A stretch of DNA of 64,000 bases from contig JACTVC010000006.1 in assembly GCA_018417955.1 (NCBI GenBank), positions 1,984,001 to 2,048,000 on the forward strand, read 5' to 3'. The notes beneath the pieces are model-generated. The model ran no database searches. It was not told the DNA's origin and saw only the letters and a program-made list of their open reading frames with translations. Shown piece by piece: positions 34,766 to 46,289 of this stretch. How positions within the stretch are numbered: position 1 is the first letter of the stretch; each line of letters begins with the position of its first letter. The position numbers and the translations under genes are program-made. Source of the stretch: Laccaria trichodermophora. Lineage: Eukaryota > Basidiomycota > Agaricomycetes > Agaricales > Hydnangiaceae.

Positions 34766-36070
34766 ATGTCTTCACAATCTGAATCAACATTCGCGTCCAT
34801 CGTCAGAATTCCAAGCTATATGCAACCATGGCCGAGACTCGATGGAGATAATCCCCTTGCTTTGTTGCATGCAAAGTTTTGGAACAAGAGCATGGCGGTC
34901 GAGGAGCAGCAGTGGCTTCAGGCGGCTGTGAATGAGACAGCAGTTGTGGACGAAACCATGGATGAGGTAACGACAATGGACCCGGACGACGATATCATTT
35001 CCGGTTGTTACATGCTCAACATCGACATCGATGGACTCGAGCCCTCAAAATTGTGGATTCGAGCCGAATACATCCGTGTTTTCAATTTCGCTAACGCTCG
35101 TTATGACAAACTCACCAAGGTGGTGGGTAGGGCGCCCTGTGTGGTTGTCACAGGCCAACCAGGGATAGGTGAGCTTGTCGCCTCCTTTGTTTCAAAAATG
35201 ACACCGTTGCATAAAGGCAAGAGCGAATGGGTCTATTACGCTTTGCGCCGATGCCTTGCCGAAAGGAGACCGGTCATTTGGTATTACCAACAGTGCTGCT
35301 ACTTGTTCGTGGAGGAGGGAGTCTACAAAATGCCTGCCCATTTCCAGGAAGCTCAACTCAAACGATTCATCTGGACCTTGGTCGATTCCGATGAGGCCGA
35401 CGGCGTTCCTGGATATCTAGTCACGCACGGGACTCCACTTTTTGTCATCTTCTCAACCACTCCATGCCGTGACAGGTGGTCGCGTCTACACAAGACGGTG
35501 CGAATGGCAAAGGTCATCATGAATCCTTGGAAAAGGAAAGAAATCTTACGAGCGTGAGTCCAGCATCTGATCTTGCGACAAGGCTCACACCTTGAGGACC
35601 TGTATAGTGCATCGATATACACCCCATATGGCGTCGATGAGTTTCGGACGAACGAAATATTCGATCGGCTTGGTCCTATCCCTCGCCTCTGCATCGAATA
35701 CCAATTAAACCCTATTGCTATGAGTCTGTACGAACAAGACCTTGACACCGCAATCTCACTGATCACATCAGACAAACTTGAATCACTGGTCATAAGTGCA
35801 CCCTCTGCGGACCTTGGGACCGATTTCGTGTCTCACACGATTGTTCTCCTCAAGCGCGAATCATTAGACGATGTGCATAGCCAAGGCGTGGTCATTCCTA
35901 TCACCCCTTACATCCAATCAAGACTCTCCAATAGATTCCGCAACCTGGAACGCAAGGAACTTTTACGTCTCTACAACACCTTTACTGAGATGAGTGGACG
36001 GATGGCTGGTGTTTTCCAGGAGGAAAGCACCCTCGAGCTCGTTCCAATGATAAAGTTGGACGAAGCTTGA
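34766..36070 (+). CDS. RHS/Crinkler-type P-loop NTPase-like protein (intact copy)
   Basis: Three exons (34766-35168, 35217-35553, 35608-36070) join in frame to 400 residues. The first intron sits inside the Walker A loop: removing it gives VVTGQPGIGKSEWVYYALRR, a clean GxxxxGKS. If the intron is kept the frame stays open, so a simple ORF caller would miss this. Further on are CCYLFVEEGVYKMP, LKRFIWTLVDSDE (Walker B-like Asp), GTPLFVIFSTTP and VIMNPWKRKEILRA. Proteins of this shape occur in large families in Agaricomycetes and resemble the NTPase part of RHS/Crinkler proteins; their fungal role is not settled. The start at 34766 is chosen because the paralogue at 7391 begins with the same MSSQ. 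The protein ends abruptly after KLDEA, where the paralogue continues for about 75 residues. Confidence 0.68.
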
Positions 36071-36677
36071 ACAAGCTTGTTTATTATCGAATACTTACAA
36101 TCAAAAACTAAAATGTATTCATATGTGGGTTGGATCTGTACTCTGCAGTACTTGAGCTGTTAGTACATAGCTTAATGCATTTCCTTGAAGGCTGAATATC
36201 CTATGGGCAAAATCAGGTATCTCGTTCCTCTTTCTGTCTTGCCAACAACTAGAAACGGGCTCCCACTTGTTTCCTATGGGTCTTTTGACCCAGATCTAAC
36301 CTCGCCTGAGGTGCATGACACGTATCTGTTTGATGACCTTTGTAAAACTCCCTGGGTCGCGTATTCCAGAAAGTTGAAGAGAGGGACAAGATAAGTGGAG
36401 AGGCCATTCATTCTAGTCAGCCTGAGTTGATCAAGCCGCTCCTCGGCCTCAGCACACGACCACGGCAGGAAACACCAATAGAATTCCAGCCTTACTGCTA
36501 AGTAAACTGCAGTGTACGAATCATTACAAATAGTACGAGCAAACGAGAGCTGAGCAATAGATAAACCGATATTGTTCCATGTGGAGAGTAAAAGTGAGGT
36601 AGTCCGAAGCCATAATATAGTATCGTCACAAACAATGTTCATAGAAGGGGGTGAAAAAGTTACGTATCAATTTGATG
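36071..36677. other. Spacer with flank shared with the first NTPase copy
   Basis: Bases 36165-36215 match 9005-9075. The rest is the 3' flank of the oxidase gene. No gene is seen. Confidence 0.5.
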
Positions 36678-39600
36678 TTAGATACCGGGGATGGTGAAAT
36701 CTGGGAGCTGTGGCCAGTTGCCCAGTTGCGATGGATCTCCTCCGATACGGACCCAGGTTGAATGGGAGGGCGTTGGTCCATCTAAAATGAATAGCTGGTG
36801 CCAACCTGGTGGTGAGACGCCGGCATTCGGAGGTGCAGTGATTGTACATATGGTTCCGGAACATGAGAAGGCGGGGAAGATCGTCCGCGCTCCCATAGTG
36901 TTTCCGTGGGTACTCGATGTAGCTGTGGAAACCTGGCGTAAGCAGAGGCAAGGGTAAAATCGATGGGCAAGCTAACCAGCAATAAGGGATACGCGCAACG
37001 TCGCGATGGTCCCCTGAAAAAGCTTCACGTTTGTGATAGTGACTGTTTCACCGTAAGCCCAATCGGTGTTCGGGGCCGTAAAGATTGGTTGCTGGAATCC
37101 TTGATTGAGGTACGGCGGAATGTAAACCTGCGAATGCAGATGAGGGGGTTTAGTAATAATGATAAACAGGAAATAGGAAGCACCTCAATGCGGAATTCTT
37201 CCGGATACTTGACGGTGCCATCAGCGTTATTGGTTTGAGGATCGGAACCTGAGACGAGAATACGTCCGTCAGGTAACAGAATCGCCTCTGAATGGTACAT
37301 GCGGGCGACGATAGTGCTGTTGAGGATGGACATGCGTTGGCCGACGGGCAGGGTCGGGTCGTATAAGACAGCATTGAAGTTCGGGTCGTTAGCTAAACCA
37401 AACCCTGCGACTCCTTGGTGAGCTCCGTTCATTATCATGTAAGTACCGTCGGGCAAGGCGACCATGCATGGCATAACGCGCTTGGAAGGCTGCGGAAGGT
37501 TGTCAGGATTGTGAGGCCAAATTTTTGGAAGAGGGCCAACTTGCCATCCTTTCTAATGTCCATGTGGGGTCCGAAGCCTCCGGAGCAATGGTCACGCAGT
37601 TGTCTAGTGCAATCCCAGCACCAATAGTAGATCCACCACAAATCAAAACCTCGAGTGGGTCCGTATAGGGTGCATGTTGTGGAAGGGGAACCGCCGAACC
37701 TATTGGGAGAAAGCGTGTCAAAGGGAAGCTTAGTTGAACGAAACTAACTTGCCCTCCAGAGGATATGTACGGCCAGCGAGGACTAGAGCACAAATGAGTA
37801 AGATTGCAACAAGGGCAAATGAAGTGCTTACAATCGTTGACGGCACCAGGAATGTTTGGGAGTTGGAGTATCGTGTTGAATGTGACTGGGTCAAGGATAC
37901 GTGCCTCGTTATAGTAAGCTACACCCCTGATTAGCCAACAAGCCAGGTGATCGCTGGGAAGATGATCGCTCACCAACGAAGACGTGAGTACTGGGAAGGA
38001 TGATGACAAAGGGATATAAATTGTTGGGGTCGGTTCGAGCAAGCCAGGCAAGATCAATCACGGTGTCACCTCCATCAGGTTTGGGAAGAATTTCCATATT
38101 GGGTTGGGGAGCCGCATTGCTTCCTGTCTCCCCACCAATAACCATGATTGTACCATTAGACAAAGTTGCTGCCGTTGGGTACCAGCGACCACGCTAGGGT
38201 GATGCTCAGTGTAAGAACTCAACCAAACTACGGAAAACCCACTTGAAGCGAAAGCTCTTGCCAATCCTCCTCCCAATCATTAGTCGAGTTCACGCCGAGA
38301 ACTCCATTGGGCGTGTACATCCGAACACCGAAGGTTGAGTCCAAAGACCATCCACCCACGTTGATAATGCGGGCTGCTTTGTCTGGCATAACAATACTTC
38401 CTGAGCAAAAGACATCGGTTTTGATGTGCATCTCTCGCCACATGGCCGAAAAATTGCTTGATAGGCTGAGATCCAACTCGTATGCGCCCGTGGAGTTAGG
38501 GAAGCTAGATAGAGGTTTAAGGTAAGTGGCACATCATGCACGGAAGTCTTCGCTCACCCAGTACCACCCTTTTCAAGGAAAGTGACCTTGCCATTTATAC
38601 CAAGAGTTGCGATCAAGGGGACAACAACACTAAGTTTGGCGAAATGTCAATATGTAAAGTAATAGACTGTTGAAGAACTTACCCAGGGACTATTCACAAA
38701 GCATACAGGATTCTCGTTAATCAAGGAATGAACAAAGCCAGCTGCAGTCGCCTTACCAAAGAACTAAAAACAGAAATGTTCAACGCTCTTTACCAGAAAA
38801 CAGGAAATATACACGTACCTCATATCGGCCAATGTTAGTTGGCGTGTGCCAGACATTCAGAGTGCCATTCCAGAAGTAAGTGTTGAGACGATTTCCTGCG
38901 CCACAAAGATGAAGAGGGTCGCCAGGACAAGGCATTGTGCACTCCGACTCTGTGCCGAAAACGCCGTCGTTTGCGGCAACATCTGTGATATCACCACAAT
39001 CTGCTCGAGTATTAGAGTCTCCTGAAATCCGTTGGAAAACAATCAACACGTACAGCATTCTTCGCCATACTAGTGACTTGAATTCAGCAAACGTTATGCA
39101 TGACGTAACGAAAGCTTACTTCAACACCAGATGCAGGGTACCCAAATGCAGCGCACTGGTTCATGCAAGCCACGGCAGAATTGTTCCCAGGCCAAATGAT
39201 TTGGTTAGGGAACATCTTCGTCGTGGTGGGTTCCCTGAAAGATATGAGCAAACGTGAAGAGTTAATTCACGCTCGAATCTCGCACCTTAAACAACCTGCG
39301 TATGTCCAACTTCCTGGAAGGTCAGTCTTCTGGGCAACTGGAACAGGCAAGGCCACCACAGTCTCATTTGAGTAGACCGACAGACGGTTAGGTCCACCAC
39401 AAGCTTCCCTAAAATCCAGAGCCAAATGGGTGATCAGGCAAATTAATCAACTAATGCGACGTACGTAGCGTTTCCTGCACATCCCATATTACAGCCGTTA
39501 TCCGTCGCAATAACAGCTCCGGCAACAAGATTATCGCCGCAATCTACATAAAAGTTTATCAAAATGGGGGGTTGGTGAAAGATAAAGATGCTCACAGCAT

Positions 39601-41058
39601 TCATCAGCGTATTCCATTCCAGCGAGGGGGTAACCTTGCGAGATACATTCATTTATGCACAGCTCAACGGTGTTGGCTGGATTTCCGGCGATTGTGACGG
39701 GGCCGATTCGACCAAATGCATTATCTCTATCGTTGAAGTTAAATAAGCAGGAAAGTCATCAACGGAAACAGATACTTACACCCAACAAGCATTGTAAGCC
39801 CAGTTTGTTGGAAGGCCCGTAAGAACGGGGAAAACGGTCGTGGTTCCACCACCGCCCCCTTTTCCACCTCCGCCACCGGTAATTGTTGGAAGATCGGTGC
39901 CGGTATAGTTGTACATGTTGAGCCTATTTGGTCCTCCACAGTACTCGGTGCTGTTGCCAGCGCAGAGCATATTGCAGTCCCCTGCCGCTGCTGGTGCTCC
40001 ACCATTGACGATTGCGGTATTGCAATCTTCAAAAATAGATTAGAAACATTGTGATGCGAAATGATAACCTCCAAGACGTACAACATTCACTGGGGGTGGA
40101 AGAAGTCAACCAACGTATGAAAACTGAAACAAACGGACATACTCAGCGTATTCCGCCCCAGCGAATTGATATCCGGCATTGAAGCAGGCAGTAGTGCATG
40201 ATTCGATAGTGACCTGGCCAGTGACCGCACCTGCAATAGGAAGGGCTCGCCCATCAACGTTATCACTGAAGAGTAAAGGAAGGACACGTGAGTTTCTTAA
40301 TTTAGACTTAAGAAACCCAAATGCCGATTGATCACCTATAGCATCCGAGCGAAACCCAGTTCCCAACGCTAGGGACGATGATGGGAGCAGAAGAGCTTTT
40401 CCCATTCCAAAATACGTTAAGGCGATTGGCAGCACCACATGGCTCGGCAGAATCTCCAGAGCATGGCATATTGCAGTCAGATTCGGTCGCGTTGACTGCT
40501 CCATTTAGTATTGAGTTTCCGCAGTCTACATTAATGAGAAAAACGAGGTCGACGAGGTTTAGTGGAGTTTGGGATGGTAAGAAGTCAAGAAGCGCTCTTA
40601 CAGCATTGATCCTATGAAAATGGGTTTCTTAGCCAAAGAAGGAACAAGGAGGGGTGAAAGGGCATACACTATATTCCACCCCAGAAAACGTGAAAGATTT
40701 TGAATCACAGAAAGCGATGCATGACTCAATCGTCATGCCAGTGCCATCGGTGTACGACGCGCCCCCTAAGGTTCGCGCACCGACAGAATCACTACAGGGT
40801 GGGGTGAGAGGGGCGATGAGCAAAAGGGTCAATCTCGGGAATGATCGACGTACGTGACGCATCCTTGTGAGGTCCATGTGTTGGGAAGAGTAGTAGGGAC
40901 AGTGAGGCTTTGGCGACGGTGATGCCTTGAATGAATGTGTTGTGAGGCAAAAGATAACTGAGTGTCCTTCAGCGCGGTGCGAAACAAGGGACGCGTCGAG
41001 TACTCACAGGAATGACAGTGAGTACTGAAAGCGCGTAGGGGATCCTTGAGAGAGGCAT
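36678..41058 (-). CDS. Secreted copper radical oxidase (glyoxal oxidase-like, AA5_1) with four WSC domains
   Basis: These enzymes oxidise small aldehydes or alcohols outside the cell and release H2O2, which can feed lignin-degrading peroxidases. Twenty-five exons join in perfect frame to 1012 residues, from 41008-41058 to 36678-36932. A signal peptide ([17 protein letters not shown]) is followed by a basic RHHRRQ site. Four WSC carbohydrate-binding domains come next, starting at QGCVTDSVG, LGCYSDNVDG, NACWVDNAFG and AGCLREPTTT, with Gly/Thr/Pro linkers. The catalytic half begins at [11 protein letters not shown] and shows [10 protein letters not shown] (Cys for the Tyr-Cys cross-link), GGRWYP-like [40 protein letters not shown] (axial Tyr and copper His) and [13 protein letters not shown] (copper His). 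Five micro-exons (10, 8, 16, 7 and 7 nt) and two GC-AG introns are needed to read it. The architecture matches the WSC-bearing CRO class of white-rot and litter fungi. Confidence 0.92.
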
Positions 41059-41097
41059 CCCGTCGAGATTGAGCCAAAGAGCCGTCCGAGACGATGA

Positions 41098-41104
41098 TTT
41101 TATA
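41098..41104 (-). promoter_or_regulatory. TATA-like box of the copper radical oxidase gene
   Basis: The minus strand reads TATAAAA about 40 bp upstream of the ATG at 41058. It is a motif match at a plausible distance for a strongly transcribed secreted-enzyme gene. Confidence 0.4.
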
Positions 41105-41683
41105 TGAGGAATATAATATACATAGTGGTCAGATTCTGGACCAAGGTTGTGCCTGTCCGGGCCTCTCAAGCAGGTCGGCGGCTTCGTAAAGAAGATGAGA
41201 AACTAATTTTGCTGGGGGCTTGGAAAGCCAAGGGACCACTTCTTGCCTATTACGTCGGGTTGGAACCTTGGGAAGCATCCCGAACGTGAGTAATAGGGAC
41301 AGCCACCGTATCTGCACGAATGGAGAATACTGAGAGAAATTTTCGAGCGAGGGAACCGATCGCAATGATTCAAATCAGAAAGTGTGCAATCGATCCCGAC
41401 TCTGTGCGAAGGAGACATCAGGAGACATCTCACTTCAAAAGTCTTTCCATGTCCACGGTCTACATCAAACGTGATTAGCTCCCCTGGATAAGATCAAAGT
41501 CCTTGAAGAAAGCGGCAACGAAATTGATTATAGATGACAGGCTGATGATCTGCAAGTCGCAGCTCGAGGGATTCAAGATGACAGCAGCCCGGCAAACGAA
41601 TTTGAGCATTTTTTTTTTGTGTGGACGTGAACGTATCCGACGTGAAGGGAACAGCCATAAACCCCATCTGATTTTGTTCTGAG

Positions 41684-42428
41684 TCAGATTTCGTGAAGCC
41701 AAGCGAATGTTCCGAGAAATGTTGCAGACGGCGCTACGCACACTCTCCGCGAAATAACGCGGTCATTTAGGAGATCTATCATGCCGTACGGGGCGCCCGC
41801 TGAGGTCCGGCGTAACCGTGTAGCAAGTGCGGCCATAAGAGAACCTTTCATGGTAGGGTCGCGGCGAGCATCACAAATAGAAAATCCGGGGATTGCAAAA
41901 GGTAATTCCCACTCAATAATACTGCCGATTGGCGTCTGCGTAACATCATCGTTAGCCTTACAGCACACAGACGTCGGATAAGTATGCGTAAGGATGAGCA
42001 CGTGGATGGAGCGCTGGCAGAAGATGCTGTAACACCAAGTGTGTATGTGGAACGATAGATGTATGATAGTACATCATGTTTCCGCCTAAGTTGAGAACAT
42101 GTGAATGAAAACGGAGAAACCAAGATAATCTTACAGGAGAAAGGAAGCCGGAAAGGGACATTGAAGCCAGATTTGGGCCAACTGATACATCACAGACAAA
42201 GCGTGTTTCGAATGTCCAACTGGCCCTGGTTGACTCGGAGGGGGTGCTCAATACGCATGCTAATGTCGGTCGATGCATGACTAACAGGCGCTCAGCTGCC
42301 CAGAAAATGCCTGGATGTAAGGAATAGAAAGCTCTGGACGCCGCGGGAGATTTTCGGAGTTCAATAAAGGCAATGGAGGGAGCAAGGATAAGTAAATCGA
42401 CAAGCTTAGGGAGTTGCCAGAAAGTCAA
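41684..42428 (-). CDS. Possible unrecognised gene (boundaries uncertain)
   Basis: Two consecutive minus-strand segments look partly coding. One (about 42410-42135) reads LLILAPSIAFIEL, HPGIFWAAERLLVMHRP and TRFVCDVSVGPNLASMSLSG and ends at a clean CCT-GTAAGAT donor. The other (about 41990-41690) reads PIGSIIEWELPFAIPG and SICDARRDPTMKGSLMAALA. I could not fix a start, and the join between them is unclear. No family was recognised. It may equally be chance open sequence. Confidence 0.25.
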
Positions 42429-42700
42429 GAATTGGCGGAGACCAGTGGTTCTGCTTAGTCAGCATTGCAAGGCAGTGGAAACTCTAATTTCGCCTCATTG
42501 TTTCGTCGTTTCTTGAGGAGGCGATTGCATTTAAGGTAGAAGCAAGCTAGCAGGGTCTTAAAGGGCTCTTGTTCAAGATATTTTTTAGAAAGAGCGGACG
42601 CGAGAAGGCAAGTCAAGCGACACGGCAGACAAACAAATTGTTGTCGGGGTCCAAATCAATCTCACCGCGCTCTCACAAATTTCTCCTCCGCAACTTCAAG

Positions 42701-42824
42701 GTAAGCCAACTCTAAAATCCTGATCTAAAACTTTAATATCTTATGGTCATCATCACCTCTCCGGTCTCTTATCCTTCATCTGTGTCCCATGAACAACCTC
42801 AACCGACGGCGCTTGCGTGCCTCA
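42701..42824 (+). other. Possible 5' UTR intron of the WOPR gene
   Basis: CTTCAAG-GTAAGCC at 42695-42707 is a strong donor, and GCGTGCCTCAG ending at 42824 is a good acceptor, eight bases before the ATG at 42832. Splicing would also remove an upstream, out-of-frame ATG near 42790. This is inferred from sequence only. Confidence 0.4.
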
Positions 42825-42831
42825 GTCATAC

Positions 42832-44341
42832 ATGTCCACTGCGCAACAGGGGAGCAATCAGTCGTCCTCTAGCACATGGACCGAACCCCCCTGGTCGGGC
42901 TGGATAGAAACAACCGGTGATGCACTGCTCATTCTCGAAGCAGCCAGGAGAGGCCTCATTCCCCGAGTTACACGTCGCTTGGTAGATTCCGAACGAAAGA
43001 TGATCACTTCGGGATCTGTCTTCGTCTTCGATGAGGATGAAAGTGGCATTAAAAGGTGGACAGATGGCTTCTTTTGGAGCCCAAGTCGCATCTTGGGAAA
43101 TTTTTTGCTATATCGTGAGACGGACAAACGGGGCGCAGGTCATCGTGGAACGCGGACCGATCCTGATATCAACGACCCGACGCAGTACAATGTCGATGGA
43201 GTCAAACTTGAGGGGTCGTCTCTTAGTAGACCAAAGACAGATAGCAGCCATATCGGTGTTGATAAGCATAGGGAGAGAACTCTCATGGGAAGCTTGACGA
43301 ACAGCTACAAGTTCAAACCTGATGGCCTGATGAAGAAGGTGTGGTCGACGTTTCGTGTCATGACTCACCCACTAATCAAGTTCCTAGACCTTCTCTCTTT
43401 CTATCGACGGCGTCGCTCAACATTTAATTTCCTACTACAAGATCGAAGATGTTGAGAATGGCAGGCTTCGTGCCCCATCATCCCTACCCGAGCTCGCCTC
43501 TCTTGACATCAGTCCCGAATACCTCGATAAAACACATTTTCGGAACCCACCAAAAGTTGAAATAGGTGTAGACGGCATCCCTCGTTACCGCGGAGAAGCA
43601 GACGACATTGAATCCTCTCCCTCGATTATCACGGGCCCACTCTCGTCGGGTGTGCCGCTCCTGACAGATGGTCGTTCTGCTGAAGGATCGTCAAACAAGC
43701 GCGGAAAGCGCTACGATCCCTATGGCTCCCCATCAGTCCCAAAACGAGCTAGGCGAAACACAAAGTCGGCACAGCCAGACGATACCCCTCCAGCAGGCGA
43801 ATCGCATCCTTCGCAAGCTGTCAACACAAGTGGTCAGCCGCCACCACCTTCGGTCTACGCTGACCCAGGCACTCATATGCCTCCTCCAGGGGCATATTCG
43901 CCCTATGGACCTCCGCCTGCCTTCTTCCCAATAGGCTCCCACTATCCCGCACCGCCTGGTCACATGTATCCGCAAGGGGCCTATCCACCGCCGCCACCTC
44001 AAGCACCATCAAATGTAACGCCTCCCCAGCAGTCACTACATCAACCCCCCGGACCACCATATCATTATCCAACCTATTCTCAGCCACCAGCCGGAATGCC
44101 CGCTGGTGATCCTTCTCAAGCTTTACATCAAGGCCAACCTTATTATCCATATTTCGCTGCTCCGCCACATCATTCCTACACACCATATCCTGGAGTAACT
44201 TGGCCGCCTTACTCTGGTTTCCCTGCGCAACAACCGCCTCAGTCACAACCTCCCGTAGCACCGACCGCTGCCCCTCCTGAGGGTGAGCAACAGCAGTCAT
44301 CCAGCACGACCGAGGGAGAAGGGGGTACTACTGATACGTGA
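42832..44341 (+). CDS. Gti1/Pac2 (WOPR) family transcription regulator
   Basis: WOPR proteins (Wor1, Ryp1, Mit1, Pac2, Gti1) bind DNA through a split globular domain and control morphological or developmental switches in fungi. Two exons (42832-43338 and 43388-44341) join in frame to 486 residues. The first half of the WOPR domain is GWIETTGDALLILEAARRG, ITSGSVFVFDEDESGIKRWT and DGFFWSPSRILGNFLLYRE. After a variable linker the second half reads YKFKPDGLMKKTFSLSIDG and VAQHLISYYKIEDVENG, with the intron placed after LMKK as in many homologues. A Lys/Arg patch (SNKRGKRYDP, PKRARRN) is a likely nuclear signal. The C-terminal 200 residues are Pro/Gly/Tyr-rich (PPPGAYSPYGPPPAF, HSYTPYPGVTWPPYSG) and probably disordered, as expected for a transactivation tail. 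The ATG at 42832 is the first in frame with the domain. Confidence 0.93.
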
Positions 44342-45067
44342 TACGCTTCTTCTGACCTTTTCCCTTTGGATTTTTGTCTACCATCTCTGTATTCCCAGTG
44401 CAGTGTACCTTGTACTCCACTTGTATTCTTGTTTTCGTTCGCCTTCCATGTAGTTGCCATTTTTGCTCACCCTCTATTTTGCTACCCATACATAGATCTG
44501 TTGAATTTCTGTCGTCGGCATATCTAGTCACCGGTATCGACGCGTTGTTTGGTTTCATTGGCGCTGGTAAATAAATGTTTGGCTGAAGTCAATTTGAAGT
44601 CTGGGACGCCAAAACCGTCAAGTTAGCCCTCTGCGTAAGGTACGTAACAGTCTCGGTGAAAAACTCCGGCGCGCTTTTGGGAAACGGCTATTTTCTCTCT
44701 CACTATGCTCACTGGACCAGACTGGATCCACCGTGACTGCGCGAAGTTACTGCCAGTTGAATATTAAATGCCACCGACTCCCATCGGTCGTATTCAATTA
44801 CACATGTCCCTCCGACGCGGAAGTGCTTTACAACCTTGAATCCCGATTACCTTGCCCTTCAGGCTCGTCTCAACGAGTCTCAGCCCTGAGTACTGTCCGG
44901 CGAATAACTCAGCTATGTAAACGATGCTTCCGTTTCGGCGGGTTTTGCTGCCCTGCACCTGATTCCGCAGCCTCCAGAGTCGACGCTCCGAAATCTCCTC
45001 AAAAGTTACGGTCGTTGGGTGACCCTGGTTCCTGAACGAGTATTGGTCAAGTCGAGGTCCCAAGGAG
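44342..45067. other. Spacer after the WOPR gene
   Basis: It is 3' flanking DNA, T-rich up to 44570. I see no gene or repeat. Confidence 0.45.
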
Positions 45068-46289
45068 GGATAATTCTAATTGTGAACCCCCTTCACGTGT
45101 GAACCCCCTCCTCTTCTATGTAAGAACCCGGTTCACACGGTCGGAGGTCCGGTGATGACAGAAATATTCATTCATTACGTAATTAACTAAGTGTTGGGAA
45201 AACTGTGTAGATCTCGCGTGTTTTGAGTAGGACTTCGAGGACATCTCAAACCGGCGTAAAGGATCCTAGGTGTTGATGGGCAGAGCGAGAACTCCACAAA
45301 GCCACATGCGCCGCGGTAGGCACAAAGCACTGCACTCAATTCGTGAAAATAGATCAAAGTAGGTAGTTGAACACATACTCACCCACCTCAGCTGAAAGAC
45401 GGTAGTTTTGTGCAGCAGGGCCCTCCACCTCCGCTTCGACGATCACGAGGAAGCCATCTTGAAGATCCCAGCCAAGCATGCCGACCCTTCGTTCTTCTCC
45501 GCTGCGCGCAAAGTGATCACCATGGAATTCGATACTCGCACGAGATGGGCTCGAAATCTTGGTTCCCAGCGTATTGGCCTACAATCCCTGGAAGACAGCC
45601 CGTAGCTCAGATTGAACCACAACGGAAAGACTAGGCGGTGTGGCCTTGAAAAGCGGTGGGCAAAGATGTAAAAGGCAAATGTGACGAGAATTTTGAATGT
45701 GGATTACGCGTTTTAGAGTGCGCCGTAGGACCAAAGTGGGAGTTCATATTTCAAGGAAGGTGTTGCAGATGCGTCCGCTGTGCTGGGAGAACCTGGTCAA
45801 GGAAGACTCTGAGCCGGCAGGGGATGCAAATTTTGGAGGCTCATGGGGCGAGGGTGAAGTATAGGATTGGGCCCGTTACCGAATGGTTGTGTTGGCAGGA
45901 TGGGAGGGGAACATCGGAAGTTGACCAAGGCCCGTGTACATCCACTCTCGAGGCTGAACTTCTTTGCTTTCGCTAACTTCCCCTGTCGTGCCTAAATCTC
46001 ATTGCAGAAAGAACGGGAAGATTCGGCGTGAGTTGAGACTTGCCCGCGAGATTCTATATCGGAAGTAGGCTGGATAATGGGTGGTTCGTCGGCGAGAAAG
46101 ACGGCGCATGTGACGCCTGGATTATGCAGTGAAACGCGGTCATGTTGGTTGTGGTCAAACGGTGGGACAACTGGCGGCGGCGCCGAAGCTGGCCGAAAAT
46201 GGATGAACCCTCATAATTTCCATAATTCTTTGTCAGCATCAACCCTGGGGTTCATCGCATGAAGGGGGTTCACAAATAGAATTATCCCC
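45068..46289. mobile_element. Region bounded by about 41-bp inverted repeats, enclosing a decayed gene
   Basis: The left arm (45068-45107) and right arm (46248-46289) match as reverse complements over GGGATAATTCTA, TTGTGAACCCCCTTCA and TGAACCCC, with about four mismatches. The 1.2-kb unit encloses the phosphotransferase-like pseudogene. No transposase is visible and no target-site duplication is obvious, so it could be a non-autonomous DNA element or a fragment flanked by inverted copies of another repeat. Confidence 0.5.
45360..45975 (+). pseudogene. Decayed aminoglycoside phosphotransferase-fold (APH/AIM9-like) gene
   Basis: Segments in different frames follow the order of the fungal APH-like kinase family. 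They are RALHLRFDDHEEAILKIPAK and DPSFFSAARKVITMEF (45410-45530, the N-lobe beta strands with the lysine), then after frame breaks and stops VKYRIGPVTEWLCW, the position where homologues have RIGP...W. The catalytic loop was not found. Stop codons and shifts separate the pieces, so no product is expected. The identification rests on motif resemblance only. Confidence 0.5.

Noticed and set aside
39443..39652. Stop codon after the third WSC domain of the oxidase as a premature end
   Set aside because: The stop falls in an intron with a GTACG donor at 39464. Splicing continues into the next WSC domain with the frame preserved.
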